A DNA stretch of 64,000 nt, taken from contig CAJNDS010002474.1 in assembly GCA_905221605.1 (NCBI GenBank), positions 272,501 through 336,500 on the forward strand, written 5' to 3'. The stretch comes from Symbiodinium natans (lineage: Eukaryota > Sar > Dinophyceae > Suessiales > Symbiodiniaceae). This document shows positions 21,053 to 32,577 of the stretch, piece by piece. The translations under genes and the position numbers were made by a program. Below the pieces are notes generated by a model. The model saw only the letters and a list, made by a program, of their open reading frames with translations. It had not been told where the DNA came from and did not search any database. Within the stretch, counting starts at the first letter, position 1; each line of letters begins with the position of its first letter.

Positions 21053-21339
21053 GACAAGAATGCAAACGAGGAGACCAGTACGCTACAGAACTTGTCATTC
21101 TGGCACTGGTGCAGACAAACCCCCAGGCCTACTCTGACAGCAGATCAACAAATACCTTGAGCTCAGACCCACCCAGGCAGGTACCTACGGCCCGTCGGTC
21201 ACTTCTCGGTTGTTTGGCCACGGTTCGCTCGTAAGGAACAGGCCGCACAGGGTGCTTGGCATGTCTGTGCAGATTTCCACAGCAATACAGCGCAACAGGG
21301 GAGGAGAGGGGCTTTAGCAGATACGGATCAAACAAAATC
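21053..21339. repeat. 287-bp direct repeat, copy 2
   Basis: About 99 percent identical by eye to 19570-19856, same orientation, 1.48 kb away. The sequences outside the 287 bases differ completely on both sides. The pair flanks the outward-facing telomere-like block. Confidence 0.93.
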
Positions 21340-21439
21340 ATTGAGGGGATAGCCCCAACATGTCTGATTTTATCGCATGAAGACCGGTTGTGGTTGATCG
21401 GTCGGTCGGTCGTTCCCGTGCTCGTGTGTTGCGTCGTAT

Positions 21440-21860
21440 TGGCCGTCATAGGATCCGCTTCGGATTCCAGGTTCCGGTTTCTGCATCCGTGTCGGATGCC
21501 CTGCCGATTCGGTTTCGCGTTCGGGTGTCGGTTTCGGAACCCGCCCGAGCCCCACCCAGGGTCGATGGGCCGGGTGGGGCAGGACGGGTGGTGGCGGAGG
21601 TAAGCCGCGGGTGTGCTGGCAAACCACAAAATGCACCGAAGCATCAGCACGGATTGCCAACCTGCAAAGACGTGGAAGACACTACAATACAAGGGAAACC
21701 GGAAAGCCGAGCGGAAGCGAAATCGACACCGGAACCCCGAATGGAAGCACGAACGGAGCCGAAAAAGCAAGTGGAAAACGAAACGGAAGCAAAAACGGAA
21801 GACCCTGGAGAAGCGCTAGACAGAACGGAAACAGAAGCGGAAGATGAAGCACACCTTGTT
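21440..21860. repeat. Degenerate GGTTTCGG / CGGAAGC repeat pair
   Basis: 21440-21545 is rich in TTCCGGTTTC and GGTTTCGG units. 21700-21850 is rich in CGGAAGCG, ACCGGAAC and ACGGAAGC, roughly the reverse complement, so the two arms could pair. The Glu/Thr/Lys-rich plus-strand frame here (21390-21884) follows from the repeat and is unlikely to be a gene. Confidence 0.55.
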
Positions 21861-21968
21861 CCCGAGTTGCTCTTTACAAGATAAGGGGTCAGTGTAGATT
21901 GCAAGGGCCTACCTTGAATCACCTAGCATTCCTGACAATATTGATTAGTTCCTAAACCCCTAAATCCT

Positions 21969-22595
21969 GTGACTAAATGTGGAGGGGTCTATGGTTTTCT
22001 AGTTTTGTCTGCTTTTGTTTGGGATTTTTGTTTTTTGGTTTTCAATGCTCTGCTTCTTTCTATGTTCTGCTTTCACTTGCTTGTTGTTCTTTTGGGTGGG
22101 CCGGCTCAGACAACTTCAAACCTGGTCAGAGTCACGAAGCTCTTGCACGGGGGTCCCTACAGACATATGGTCTGTGGTCAAGCCAATTTTCGTCGAGCAC
22201 GCCGATGGCTCGCTCCTATGAGGCGTGTGTCAGAAGATGTCTTGGAAAAGTATGTACCTTACTGTATGGTCCGGCTACATTTTGATAGGACGGAGTACTT
22301 CCAGCGCCCCAGTCATCTATTTCAAAACAGTATTGGAAGAGCTTGGCAACATGTGGGTTGCGAAAACCTTGATTTAAACATGTCAGCAATCCATTTCAAT
22401 GTTCCACAAAAACCGTTCAGTTTTTTCTTTACGAGGAAATGCCCTAACTTGACTCTGCCCGATACCCACAAATTTTCTTCACCCACGGGTCACGTTACTC
22501 ACGTATCGTTTGCGAGTAATTTTCCTTTTTCGTTCTGTGAGTGGAATTGGTCCGCGTGGCTTTGCACTTGCATGAGAGTGCATTGCCCAGCATGA
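21969..22595 (+). CDS. Hypothetical ORF of about 208 codons
   Basis: One of the longest non-repetitive open frames here. The first 45 codons lie in GT-rich DNA and read hydrophobic, and may be intron-like. The stretch from about codon 55 is mixed and more convincing (for example RRVSEDVLEKYVPYCMVRLH). The frame opens at GTG, so the true start is unknown. No family recognised. Confidence 0.3.
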   Translation: MTKCGGVYGFLVLSAFVWDFCFLVFNALLLSMFCFHLLVVLLGGPAQTTSNLVRVTKLLHGGPYRHMVCGQANFRRARRWLAPMRRVSEDVLEKYVPYCMVRLHFDRTEYFQRPSHLFQNSIGRAWQHVGCENLDLNMSAIHFNVPQKPFSFFFTRKCPNLTLPDTHKFSSPTGHVTHVSFASNFPFSFCEWNWSAWLCTCMRVHCPA

Positions 22596-22882
22596 TCGAA
22601 ATGACCGCCAGGAGATGAAGAAGAAGGCAGCAGTGTTGCTTAACAAGGCGAAACAGACACTGCAGGCAAAAGGGGTGGAGGACCAATTGTTGCAAACACA
22701 TGCTATAACGTCATGAGTCATGAAGTCTTGTCGGTTCTTTGTCGTGCGTGCCTGCGTGGCCAGAACTGGGTGGCCAGAATGAACAGCACGGCTTTCTTTT
22801 GCAGATGAGTGTAAGCACGCCTTAAGCACGCCTGATGGTGCTAGTTCCTCATCGATATAGCGAGGACTTACCTGCGGAAGCC

Positions 22883-24072
22883 ATGGCGGTCGGGGAGCAG
22901 TTGAAGCGGAAGGTAGAGGCTGTACAGGAAACTTGGCTGGTGCAGTGGTTTGCGTTTTTGCCCCGTTGTCCCTGGCTTGGTGTCAAGGAAAACCTTGCTG
23001 GCAGCGATTTGGCGAGAGCCTTTTGTTGGCTCGCTTTGTCTTCGAATCTGCGGCAGCACAAAAAGCAAAGCTTGCAAAACGACTTGCAAAGGCTGGACTT
23101 GCGTCTGCCGCCGGCGAGGGTAATCTTCAGGGCAAGGCTTGATCTCTGCCGTGGATTGCTCCCAGCATGTGTTTCCCATTTCTGTCTGCAATATTGTTCA
23201 TTTACGTGAAATCCTCTCGTGTGCAATCGTGTGCAATTAAATCTCGTGCAAGTGATCATGGGATTCTCCGCCTCGTGCCCGTGCTTTGCCGCGCTTCGTG
23301 TTAGCAGAGAGGCTGCTGAGCTTGTGAAGATGGCGCTGAACAAGCCCGAGACAGAACTCTTGGCCAAGAAGGCCATCGATGGGGGGAGCTGCTTTCTCTG
23401 GGGCAAAAGCGTTCTTTTTGAGCAATTGGGCTCGAGAGTTGAGTAGCACGGCGTAATTCCACAGACCAACTCTGCAGCTTTGAGAGGAGTCTCCACGGGG
23501 AATCTAAAACACCAAACCAAAATCGATAGTACTAAGATGTACTAAGTCATAATCCATAAGAGCCAAAATGCAATCAAAAAAGAAGCAAACACTGGTCTTG
23601 CCTCTCTCCCTTGCTTTCTGCGATCAGATGTTTTTTGCTTTAATGCTTCACGCTTTTCTGAACTTCCAAACACTCCAGCTTTCCGCATTTTTGGCTTTCT
23701 GCTCTTGGCTCTTAGCGTTCTGCATCTTGAGTCTTGTGCATTTTTGGCTTTCTGCTTTCGGCATGATTATTTATAGTCACTATAATATAGTGTTGTCTTC
23801 GGTGTTTCTGCTTTTGTTTTCTCTGCTTGTTGCTGCAAGGAAGGAGGGTTTAGGGTCAGTTTACATTTTGTGCCGCATGGGCTGTGCAGGCAGCTGCCAC
23901 TTTGGAGAAACAGGTAGAGAAGCAGATGGAGAACTTGAAAGCTGCCGGCTTGGACGAGAAGGCGCGCTTCGTCTCCGAGTTTCATGTCCCGTCTTTGCGC
24001 ATTTTGCATTCAGAGGCCCTGCAGGCTTTCGCACAGAAGGCTGGGACAAAGCTGGGTGCCATTCACGTCTAG
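22883..24072 (+). CDS. Candidate multi-exon gene for a helical, Ala/Lys/Glu-rich protein
   Basis: Four exon-like pieces share strand and style. Exon 1 starts at ATG 22883 (MAVGEQLKRK) with a GT donor at about 22913. Exon 2 begins after CAG at 23005 (RFGESLLLARF, then AKLAKRLAKAGLASAAGE) with a GT donor at 23120. Exon 3 from 23310 reads AAELVKMALNKPETELLAKK. Exon 4 from 23890, after TGTGCAG, reads LEKQVEKQMENLKAAGLDEK and ends at TAG 24072. Phases of exons 1 to 3 agree, but the exon 3 donor is not settled. The predicted protein is helical or coiled-coil. No family recognised. Confidence 0.38.
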
Positions 24073-24780
24073 ACCGTCTAAGTTCGGCATCCTGAAAGTG
24101 TCGAACCCCTTGGGGAACCCCTTGCCCCTTCTGACCCCTTTCGGCCTTTCGAGTTGAAGCTGTGCTGGTCGAAAGTGGCCAAGCGGCCAGATTGTGTACA
24201 ACAGGTGTGACTATTGCCAGAGGCAGTAGCCTACCGAAACACGCCACATTACTGAAGGTGTTGAATGTATGGCCCGTGCTGCGCGTGTTTCTCTGCACAA
24301 GTTAGCAATTCTGAGTGGCAAGTTGCTGTATGCTTCGAAGGCCATCGAAGGCCCAACAAGCCTGCACTTCACCACCAAGCCAGCACATCAGATCATATTC
24401 TTCAATCACAAGAGCTAGTGGACTTGAAGTAGAGCAAAACGTGAGCAATGAATGCTGTGCGTTCAGCGTTCGCAGACAACTCATTCAAAACACCGACAGG
24501 ACAGACGAAGACGACTCCAGCTAACGAGTTCTAGCTTAGGCCCTGACTTAGAAGGGCAAGTAGCGCGTGTTGGTTGAGCATGCGCTGTCGGATGGGAACT
24601 CTCCCAATGGACCTGTTTCAAGCTCCATGAGTGCGCATGATTCCATGAGAGCATGCCTGTGCGCATTGACGCCGCTGCCCCAGCATGCTGCGTGTGCATG
24701 CTACACTGCCCTGCTTCGCACATTGCTTGCAGAGTTGGCTGGCTTGAAAAGCTCCGATTTCTAAGGGCGAATGGACGAAG

Positions 24781-24927
24781 GTTGCCGACGTCGTGAAGCA
24801 GGTCGCCTTCTTCTTAGAAGAGGCGGCAAGGATTCGAGGCAGCATGCACGGATATCTGGCATTTATTCAGCCAAGCAGGAATGGCCAGAGGTTATTGCCT
24901 GGTCCGGGACCGAGTTTTCGCGGCTAA
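24781..24927 (+). CDS. Coding-like exon, unknown protein
   Basis: After an AAG the frame reads VADVVKQVAFFLEEAARIRG, a good amphipathic-helix composition, then becomes weaker towards the stop at 24927. It may be a further exon of the helical gene upstream or of another plus-strand gene. The 700 bases between (24073-24780) hold no clear exon. Confidence 0.3.
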   Translation, partial: VADVVKQVAFFLEEAARIRGSMHGYLAFIQPSRNGQRLLPGPGPSFRG

Positions 24928-25159
24928 TGGTTTGTAAGTTTGTATGTTTGTAGGATATCCTGATTTTGAGAGCCTCGTCCACACAGGTTGGTAGTGGGCT
25001 CCGGCCCCGCCTGGTTGCTATATGTTGTTGTCGTGCGGAGGCGCATAGCATTGGGATGCCTTTGGACAAAGTGCCATGTGCCGTGTCCGCAGCATTTGGC
25101 GCTCGGCCTTGGACTGCACCTGTGTGGGCTCAGAGCAGCAGCTGAGCGGCTAAGATAAG

Positions 25160-25570
25160 CTAACAAAGAATGCGAAAAATGCTTTCCTCTTTGATTCGTT
25201 CGCTTGATCTGTCTGGAAGGCCTCGGAGCAGTGCCGCAGGCGCCTTCCTCTGGTCGGCATGGCTCTGCATGCAGGCACGCACCCTGGCAATTCCTGGCAT
25301 GTCTCGGCCGATTGAACGAACAAAACGCATCAGAGCGCGCAGGATGTGAAGCTCATCTAAGGTCTCCACCAAAGGCTCAGTTGCCTTGGAGGCCACAAAG
25401 AGCCGTGCTCTTGTGGCACTGCAGGCACAACCGTCACTCTTGCCCTGGAGCAACACTACCATGATTTCAGCCAATGCCGACAGGCTACGCACGAGGTTGT
25501 TCAAAAGTCCGTTGTTATGGTGGAGGTGCCTTTCATTAACGGCCCTCTTTGATGTGTCGCTCTGTGCCAC
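25160..25570 (-). CDS. Coding-like ORF of about 136 codons, unknown protein
   Basis: A minus-strand frame with even composition (for example NERHLHHNNGLLNNLVRSLS, later ATEPLVETLDELHILRALMR), Leu-rich and probably helical. It opens at GTG, so its start may be a splice acceptor. Plus-strand rivals (25204-25464 and 25386-25616) are shorter and less even. No motif recognised. Upstream on this strand lies the GT/GC-rich repeat at 25.7-25.9 kb. Confidence 0.35.
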   Translation of the reverse strand: MAQSDTSKRAVNERHLHHNNGLLNNLVRSLSALAEIMVVLLQGKSDGCACSATRARLFVASKATEPLVETLDELHILRALMRFVRSIGRDMPGIARVRACMQSHADQRKAPAALLRGLPDRSSERIKEESIFRILC

Positions 25571-25739
25571 ACGAGCCTCTGAGTTTGCAAGTTTTCACAG
25601 GATCCGGAGAGTTTGAGCAGTGGCGACGAAAAATGTGACAAGGTTTTGCCGTGACACTGCATTCGCGGCCCTGCATGCCCCGCAAACAGGCATGGATCGT
25701 TGTCTTCCTTCCCTTCGTTGCTGACCTATGGAGGCCTGC

Positions 25740-25830
25740 GAGAGCGTGCGTGGGCGTGCCGCGTGCCCGTGGACGTGCGTGCGTGCCCGTGGGCGTGTGT
25801 GCATGCCCGTGGGCGCGCGCTGGCGTGCAT

Positions 25831-25890
<60 letters not shown>
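25740..25890 (+). repeat. GTGC-rich minisatellite ending in (GT)n
   Basis: Units such as GTGCCCGTGGGCGTG recur from 25750 to 25830, followed by about 29 pure GT units at 25832-25890. Cys/Val and His/Thr frames across it are artefacts. Confidence 0.95.
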
Positions 25891-25891
<1 letters not shown>

Positions 25892-28800
25892 TGTGCCTAT
25901 GAGTGCGTGCGGGCGTGTGATCACATATTGGAGCTGCCTGAGAAGTTTCGTTGTCAAGAGCGGACCCAGGCATTCACGCGCTGCATGGACTGCTCTCAGC
26001 TCGCGAGCTCGCATCGTGAGCCTTCTGCTGATGTTGGGCTTGTAGATTCTCACTCAACATCGCCTGATTGTCAATGTGCTCGTCATTGCCTTCTTGGGGA
26101 GCCCCTTGTTAATGCACCAGGGGTGGGGGTTCCCCCACGAGTTTTGCGGCACGCTCCGAGCTCCCCGGGTCGACATCTTAAATGTCCGCACCTTGGAGAA
26201 CCTCATCTCCCCCAAAGAGGTTGGGACTTCCCCACCCTTTGATAACGCTTTCTTGCTCTCTCGCTCTCCAAACAGCAGCCCAAGCCCAGAAGCAGAACTC
26301 AAAACCTCAACTGTACCGTACCCTGCCAAGCCCCAGCCGCTCCCTTAAGAACCCTCTAACAAGCCCTCTAACGCTTGCTTGGTTGAGCCGTTCGCACAGG
26401 GCTGGAAATGACCGTTGGGGGGGGGTTTGAATTGTACTGCAGGGGGGTTTGGGCACACGGCGGCCTGCGGACAAGGCCATGGAAATGTCCGCTTGGAGGG
26501 GTCCATGCAACGGCCCCGTTCAGAAATGTACTGCCCTAGGTAGGTTTTCCCCCCGCCCCCCCCCACCCCTAGGTTATTGCTAATCTTGTTGCGGTGGCTG
26601 CTGTTAACAGCAAACTGAGTGCCATGAAGCGCCAATGCCATGTTCTCCCGCCTCTGCAGAAACAGATGCAGTCAAGGGAGGGTTGGGAGTTTACTGACCT
26701 AGAGTTTCGGTGGAGATGACTTGCCGGATTGATTGTGACGGGTTTCTGGTGGGGCTGTTCTCAGCATATCATATAGATACTGGCAATTAAAACATATTTG
26801 TGTTTGAACCAAACAAATGGGGCCGTGCAGGCCTTTTGGCCAAGCAACGCTTGTTGTGTTTGCAGGGCCCCCTCTCTGACCCTCGAGCACACGCTTCCTC
26901 ACCTATTTACATTTAATGCAGTCTTGAAATTTCAAGGACGAAGGAATTCCCAGCATACTTGATTCGACAGATGGTCGCTGGCCCGAGTGCTAGCGTGCGC
27001 CGCGCTGTGCCTGCTTAAACGTGCATAAGGAAGTTTAATGAAGTCTCGTTTGATCAGAGGGCGAGGGCGCATCCGGTGCATCCCGCAACCACCACCACAG
27101 CAACTCTAGGTAGCAGGGCGCGGTTCCCGCTCAGAGGAGGAGTGAGGGGGAGGAGCATCAGCCACATGGCATGTGATCTGACCGGTGGGCTAGAGTTTCA
27201 TCACAGCCATATCGGCCGCAGGTACTGGTTGGAGTGCCAATTGGGACATATTTGACAGTCTGGGCGGCGAGGAGGTGCTCCAACCAAAGTGTTTTCCGAA
27301 ATTTTCGTGTACTCTCAGGAGGGGTGGGGAGGGGAGGGAGTCCAATTGAAAGCGAATGCGTCATAATGCGTCAGGGTGGTCCGAGCTTGCCGTCGACGGA
27401 GGGAAGGTCTGCGCAAGGCAGCGAAGTGCAGCTCCCAGGGTTCTGTGAGCAGATGCCATCCAATCTGATGGTTTTTTGAGATTGAATTTCACGCCCTGAA
27501 CTCTAACCGTGCAGGAACTAGGGAGTAGGATGGAGTGGCATGTCGCCTGGAAACGATGAGATCTACAATGGGTGGGGAGGGATCTCGTGTACTTCGAAAA
27601 TCTTAGTAGCACAATGCGAAGGGTACAGTTAGAAAGTTTGAGCCTGGACATGAAATGCATGAACAAGCCTAGCAACATGTGACAGCATCCCAAAACCCAC
27701 TACGATTGCAGTCCGCGGTGTCCTGGATGAGCATTCAAAAGTGACGTTAACTTGCACTCAGCGTAGCAAACGCGAAGTCTGTGATTGAGGTTGTGTCCTT
27801 GTCGGGGCATCGTGATTCAATTCAGCTCTTTCCACCTGTTTGAAAAAGCAAGCTCAATTGCGCTGCTAGCCTGCCCTTGTACCTTCCTTATAAGCAGACG
27901 CGCGCCAGACCTCGCAAACGTGGCGCTCTCGATTCGTTGCCTTCTGTATGGCCGTTTTCAATCGATTCGCATCCTGATCACATGGTCCTTGTTTCAAACA
28001 ATTGGACTTGGCTAGGGTTGATTCAGGGTTGTTTAAAGCTTAAACATTTCGCCCAGTTGGTTGGTTCGTTCGCTGCCACGCAGGGGTGGACTTTCCGGAT
28101 GCAACGTCGCACTTCCACGGTACGTACATAAAAGCTCTTCAATGCCAAGTTTCGCACTCTGATGTCTGCAACCTACGCGTTGTTTTTGTGTCCTCAGGTC
28201 AGTGCTCTTTCATGGTTCGTTCATCTTGGCATGCCCGCTGCTCTGGTACTTGACAGGACGAAACGTGCTGGGCGTGTCAGCTGTGTCGTGCTGCAGAAAT
28301 CGTGCTTCAGGACGTGTGTCTGCTTCGTGGTTGCACTTGTTGTTGGCTAACCTGCTCACAACGGCGCTGAGCTCAACATGTCACCCTAAGAATTGACATG
28401 TGTCATTACAGTGTCATTCTGCAAGCGTCTAGGTGCCCACCATTGGGTCGCTTCTATCCCTCGGCTGGCAACCACTCGGTGGCCCAAAGAATGCGACAGG
28501 AGCCATCGAGGACGCAAATGCAAAGAGTATGCAAAGAATATGCAAAGAATGCAAAGAATGCAACTGCCGGAATGGTGAGAAGAGACGTTTACAGTTTGCA
28601 GCGGCAGGATATTGGTGGCCAACACGAGAGCCAACTCGGCCAACTCGGCCAACTTGCGCTGCCTTGGAGAGCCAATGCAAGCCCGAGCGGCGAACATGCT
28701 TTGCAGGCAGGGTTCTCATGACTTTCCGAATCTATCTTTTTAATGAAACCCTAACCGCAATTTTCAACTTACTGCCACGGGCCCGCATAAAAAACCGGTT

Positions 28801-29594
28801 TGGGCCACGAAACGAAGAATTGCAAAGCAGATCCTGGGCAAATCCAAAGTTTATAAGGAGGCACAAGCACATCAAACACAAACGGTTCTTTGGCCAGACG
28901 GAAGTCTTGTGTGGCTGTCTCCTTGCGAAGCCGAAAGTCACCTCGGTTCAGGTGGCTTCGAACGGGGCGCGGCGGCGCCGAAGCCAGAGGAGGTGCTGAA
29001 GTTTGAGGGCTTGATCGTGCCATTTACAGCTGAATTGTTCCGTGTCCAGGGCCGTGGTCGACCCACCTTCAGCCGTGCCAGTCGCCGCCTCACATGCCGC
29101 TCGCACAAGCTCAGCCGAAGCTCAGTTGGCATGTGAGATCGCTTTGAGTTGCAATTAGAGGCCTCGCCTAGTTCACTTCGGCCGGGATCTCAACGCGTGC
29201 AGTTTGTCTAGCTGCTGGCAATGTGTAGCGCACGGCTTTTTGCGTTTACGCTATGCATGGTCGACGCATGAGGTTGTGGCTTGCATACTGGGCTTCGTGG
29301 CCCGTTCTCCGATTGGCGGAGCAAGGCCAGTCTGCCAGTGTCATCTACAGCAAGCAGCAGTAGGCATGAATTTATCACGTCTGGGCTTGCGGGTTCAAGT
29401 GCGCGATGCTGTTGACATACTGTTGCCGTGGAGCCCGGCAGTGGGATAATGTCCGACACGGGCAGTTCATCGCGCATGCCTGAATGCAAGGGTTACCCGC
29501 TTTGCTGGAGTTCCAAGTGCTCGGTGTGAAGGAGGCTTCTCTTCTGTGCGTTGCTGTGTGTTGCTACTTGATCTCTTGAATATTCTTGAATCAT
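25891..29594. other. Mostly non-coding, a few weak exon candidates
   Basis: No strong gene. Weak candidates are a plus-strand piece near 28960-29065 reading APKPEEVLKFEGLIVPFTAE and a minus-strand frame at 27693-27361. Small repeats: TGCAAAGAATGCAAAGAATG near 28540-28560 and CAACTCGGCCAACTCGGCC at 28634-28655. Poly-G or poly-C runs occur at 26416-26427 and 26550-26567. Confidence 0.35.
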
Positions 29595-30150
29595 TGTAAA
29601 CGCTTGCGCGCGCCGCCTCGGCAGCCGGGCCGGCCCCAGGACAGGAGGAGGAAGGGCAGAGAGGTTGGGGGGGGGTGGGGGGGGGTGGGGGGGGGTGGGG
29701 GGGGGGTGGGGGGGGGGTGGGGGGGGGGGGGGGGTGGGGGGGGGTGGGGGGGGTGGGGGGGGGTGGGGGGGGTGGTGGGGGGGGGGTGGGGGGGGTGGGC
29801 GGGGGGGGGTGGGGCGGGGGTGGTTGAGGGGTGGGGGGTGGGGGGGGGGTGGGGGGGGGGCGTGGGGGGGGGGGGTGGGGGGGGGGGGGCGGTGCGGGGG
29901 GGGGGGGGGGGGGGGGGGCTGCGGGGGGGGTTTGAGGCACTCCCTGTAGGAGCCACCGACAGCGGGACCTCCACGGCATCGGTTTGCAGCTCCTCCAAGC
30001 GATTGGGGGGGGTCCCACAGGGGGGGGGCGGGGGGGGGGGGGTGGCATCAAAAAATTTGGCATGGGGGGAAGGGTTGGGTTAGGGGGAAGGAGGCCCGAT
30101 CCGGGTCTGCTTGTTCCAGACGCTTCTCGGCAGGAAGCCGAGGCGAATAT
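29595..30150. repeat. Dispersed repeat family, copy A (with expanded G-tract)
   Basis: Starts TTGTAAACGCTTGCGCGC, carries GGCATCGGTTTGCAGCTCCT near 29975 and ends near TTCTCGGCAGGAAGCCGAGG at 30123-30142. The same blocks in the same order and orientation occur at 49550-49877. In this copy about 270 bases of G-rich DNA lie in the middle. Confidence 0.85.
29664..29940 (+). repeat. Long (G)nT tract, G-quadruplex candidate
   Basis: Nearly 270 bases consisting of runs of 5 to 20 G separated by single T or C. It could form many G-quadruplexes on the plus strand. The Gly/Trp-rich plus-strand and Pro-rich minus-strand frames are artefacts. Run lengths may also reflect sequencing or assembly error. 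Confidence 0.93.
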
Positions 30151-31665
30151 GGAATCTTTTGGCTTTTAGCCTTCTTGTCGACAGGTGGCTGAAGCACAGG
30201 CCAAGTTGAGACGAGCTCTCATCGTGTACGTGCCCGAATCCGAGAGCACTCCCTGCCGGGTACGTAGCGGCTTCGCGGGTCTGGCTTCACTGTCCGTGTG
30301 AAATGCATGGAGACTCTGTTGGTGCATGAATGTGCATGGTGCATCATGGCACTGCATTGGATCCTTGCGAGATCATAAGAAGTGCATACTTCTTTTCTTC
30401 ACCCCTTATGGCTTCTGGCATCGAGCTAACGCGCGACTGGGCGGCGCTCTTCGGCACGCCTCAGATCGGCCTCCGCCGACTCCGACTGCTTTGCCTGCTT
30501 TAGCCGGATGAGCACCAAAACCCCATGATCTTTTGATCATCCATGATCCTTTGTCTTTCCTGCATTCTCGTGCCAAAGCTGCGCCAGTGATGAGGGGTCT
30601 GCCTTCGCAGCATTTTCGCAAGACGTTCAACAAGCGGTTCGTGAGGCCACTTTGCCGAAATAACTTTTGAGGGTGCTCTTTGAGCATATGGGGACTCGGC
30701 GCAGACACGTCAAGTGCGGCACTGGCGCGTTGATTGGACGAGACCAAAACGGAAGGGTGCAGGTCCAGACGGACCCAGCTCAAATCAGGTCATCGAGGTC
30801 CTTGCATCCTCAATTGGGAGCGGGTATGAAGGGGTGTGGTCACTCTTGGGAATGTGTCTCGGGTCTGGGGGGCGGGGGAGGTGGAACGGCGCTGCGGTTG
30901 TTTCGCTGGTTCTGAGGTTTTGGCTTCTCGCCTGGAAAGGGAGCCGTCTCCAGCTTGAAGCTTTGCGCCTTGGACGCAAGAAGGAACTGTTGTGACTGCT
31001 TGTGCTTCTTCACGACGTCCCGTTCGTAGTGCTGGCTGTTCTTTGCTCGTCGAAGTCTGTCGTCAGCACGTCCAGCATTTCCCAGGCGATCGACGCTGGC
31101 ACGTTGTCGGCTGCTGCAGACTGAGTGGTTTTCTGTTCTCAGTTCTGGGAAGCTCTCCAGGTTCTGGTCCCGCATGCGCAAGTTAGACCGGGAGTCGCCT
31201 TTGTAGTCTTGCGGCAAGCCGATTCCTCAACTCCCTGTGTGGTTTAGGTTGGAGTTCCTTCCTGGCCTGCTTGGGGCTCACGGACTTCATGTTCTGAACG
31301 TTCTGCGAGGCGCAATTTCAAGCTGTATACTTCCAGTCGATGAGAGGGGCAAGACCTCATATGTGCACTCGTGGATCATATATGTGCACCTCTGACTTTG
31401 GGGAGAGCTGGCGGCGGCGCTGGGATTTTGAGAGCCTCTCCCCGGCACCCTAATGGGATTCAGCCTATACTAAATGCATCTAAAGCCTAAGCCCATATAT
31501 GTGCCTAAATAAAACCAAAAGCCTTATCTTTCAGCAGATACACAGTCACGAAAGCTAGCTCCTTGGAGCTCGCGAGAGTTGTCGTTTACAAGTCTTCTCT
31601 CTAGTGTTCAGCTGGGTCATAAGCGACCCCGACCCTTATGTGGTATGAAAATCAAAAAGATAAAC
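30151..31665. other. No convincing gene
   Basis: Competing frames on both strands near 30406-30783 and 30840-31217; the latter minus-strand frame is hydrophilic with a poly-Pro end caused by G runs. A short hairpin ATGATCTTTTGATCAT lies at 30523-30538. CATATATGTGC motifs recur at 31357-31505. Confidence 0.35.
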
Positions 31666-31669
31666 GGCT

Positions 31670-31830
31670 GTGGGGGGGGGGGGGGGGGCCCTGCCACCCC
31701 TTATAGGATTGACAGAATCAATCTTAAGGTGTCCCCGCCCCCCCCCCCCCCCCACCCTTTTGGCCGCCCCCCCCCCCACCCCCCCCCCCCCCCCCCCCCC
31801 CCCCCTTTCAGCCCCCCCCCCTTCTTGCTC
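31670..31830. repeat. Poly-G then poly-C tracts able to pair
   Basis: A run of about 17 G at 31671-31688 is followed within 60 bases by several C runs (31738-31820) of up to about 25. The arms can pair as a hairpin, or the C runs could form i-motifs. Frames through it are Pro- or Gly-rich artefacts. Confidence 0.9.
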
Positions 31831-32186
31831 AGGTGGGTCAGCCGCGTTTCTAGCTTTCGTGGCCCAGATCTCAAGTTCTTTCTTTCTTTGTCTCTCGCTC
31901 TTTCTTTCTGGCTCTTTCTTTCTTGCTTTCTTTCTGTCTCTCAGACCCTGAACGTATTGGGAGTACGTGGTTATGGTTTAGTTTAGACTCAAGTTTAGAC
32001 CCCGAGGTTTGCAGAACCAGCGTGACGAAGAAACTCTTTCACCCCCCCTGACATGTGGCACAGGACACAATAGGCGCTATTCCCAAATACCCCCCCCCAT
32101 TACAAAAAGGGGGACTTGCGTTTCGTAAGAATACCTTAAAATCAGTCTTGGGCACGGGGCCTTCCTGCCGCCCCCTCCCTAGTTAT

Positions 32187-32490
32187 CATCGTGTAGGCAT
32201 GGATGCTCTGGCTATTCGCACTGGTAACATGGACCTTGTCATCGTGCAAGGCATGGATGCTACCCCTACCAAACCTGGCCTGGAGCACGAACAAAGGCTG
32301 AAAAGTGCAGCGTTACGTGTGGTCGGAAGGCTATCCCGGCATGCATAAACCCTATTCCTTATAACTTATAACCGTAAACCTCAAACCGTAAACCTCAACA
32401 CCGCCCGTCACCGACCCTGAATCTTATACAACCTGTAACCCTCAAAGCCCAAAACCCTAAAACCCTGAACCTAAAGCCCTGAAGAGAAAA
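32187..32490 (-). repeat. Telomere-associated satellite, inverted copies, with telomere-like DNA
   Basis: 32190-32275 contains one full and one partial copy of the 5.1-kb satellite in opposite orientation (GGCATGGATGCTCTGGC, ATTCGCACTGGTAACATGGA), with the same junction into the next copy. It is followed at 32345-32490 by degenerate CCTAAA/CCGTAAA units. The association with telomere-like DNA is thus repeated at a second locus. Confidence 0.82.
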
Positions 32491-32577
32491 CCGCGAACCA
32501 TGTGCACATATGATCGCCTTGCCCGATGAGAGCGGGCAGGTGGAACTGAAGGCGTTCCACTGCCATCCCGAGCGAAT

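Noticed and set aside
21390-21884. Glu/Lys/Thr-rich 164-codon plus-strand frame
   Set aside because: Driven by degenerate GGTTTCGG and CGGAAGC repeats.
22849-23520. 223-codon minus-strand frame
   Set aside because: Opposite three plus-strand pieces with good helical composition and matching splice signals; its residues are Cys/Ser/Arg-rich as expected of a shadow.
29467-30083. Proline-rich and glycine-rich frames of 135-198 codons
   Set aside because: Caused by the G-run tract.
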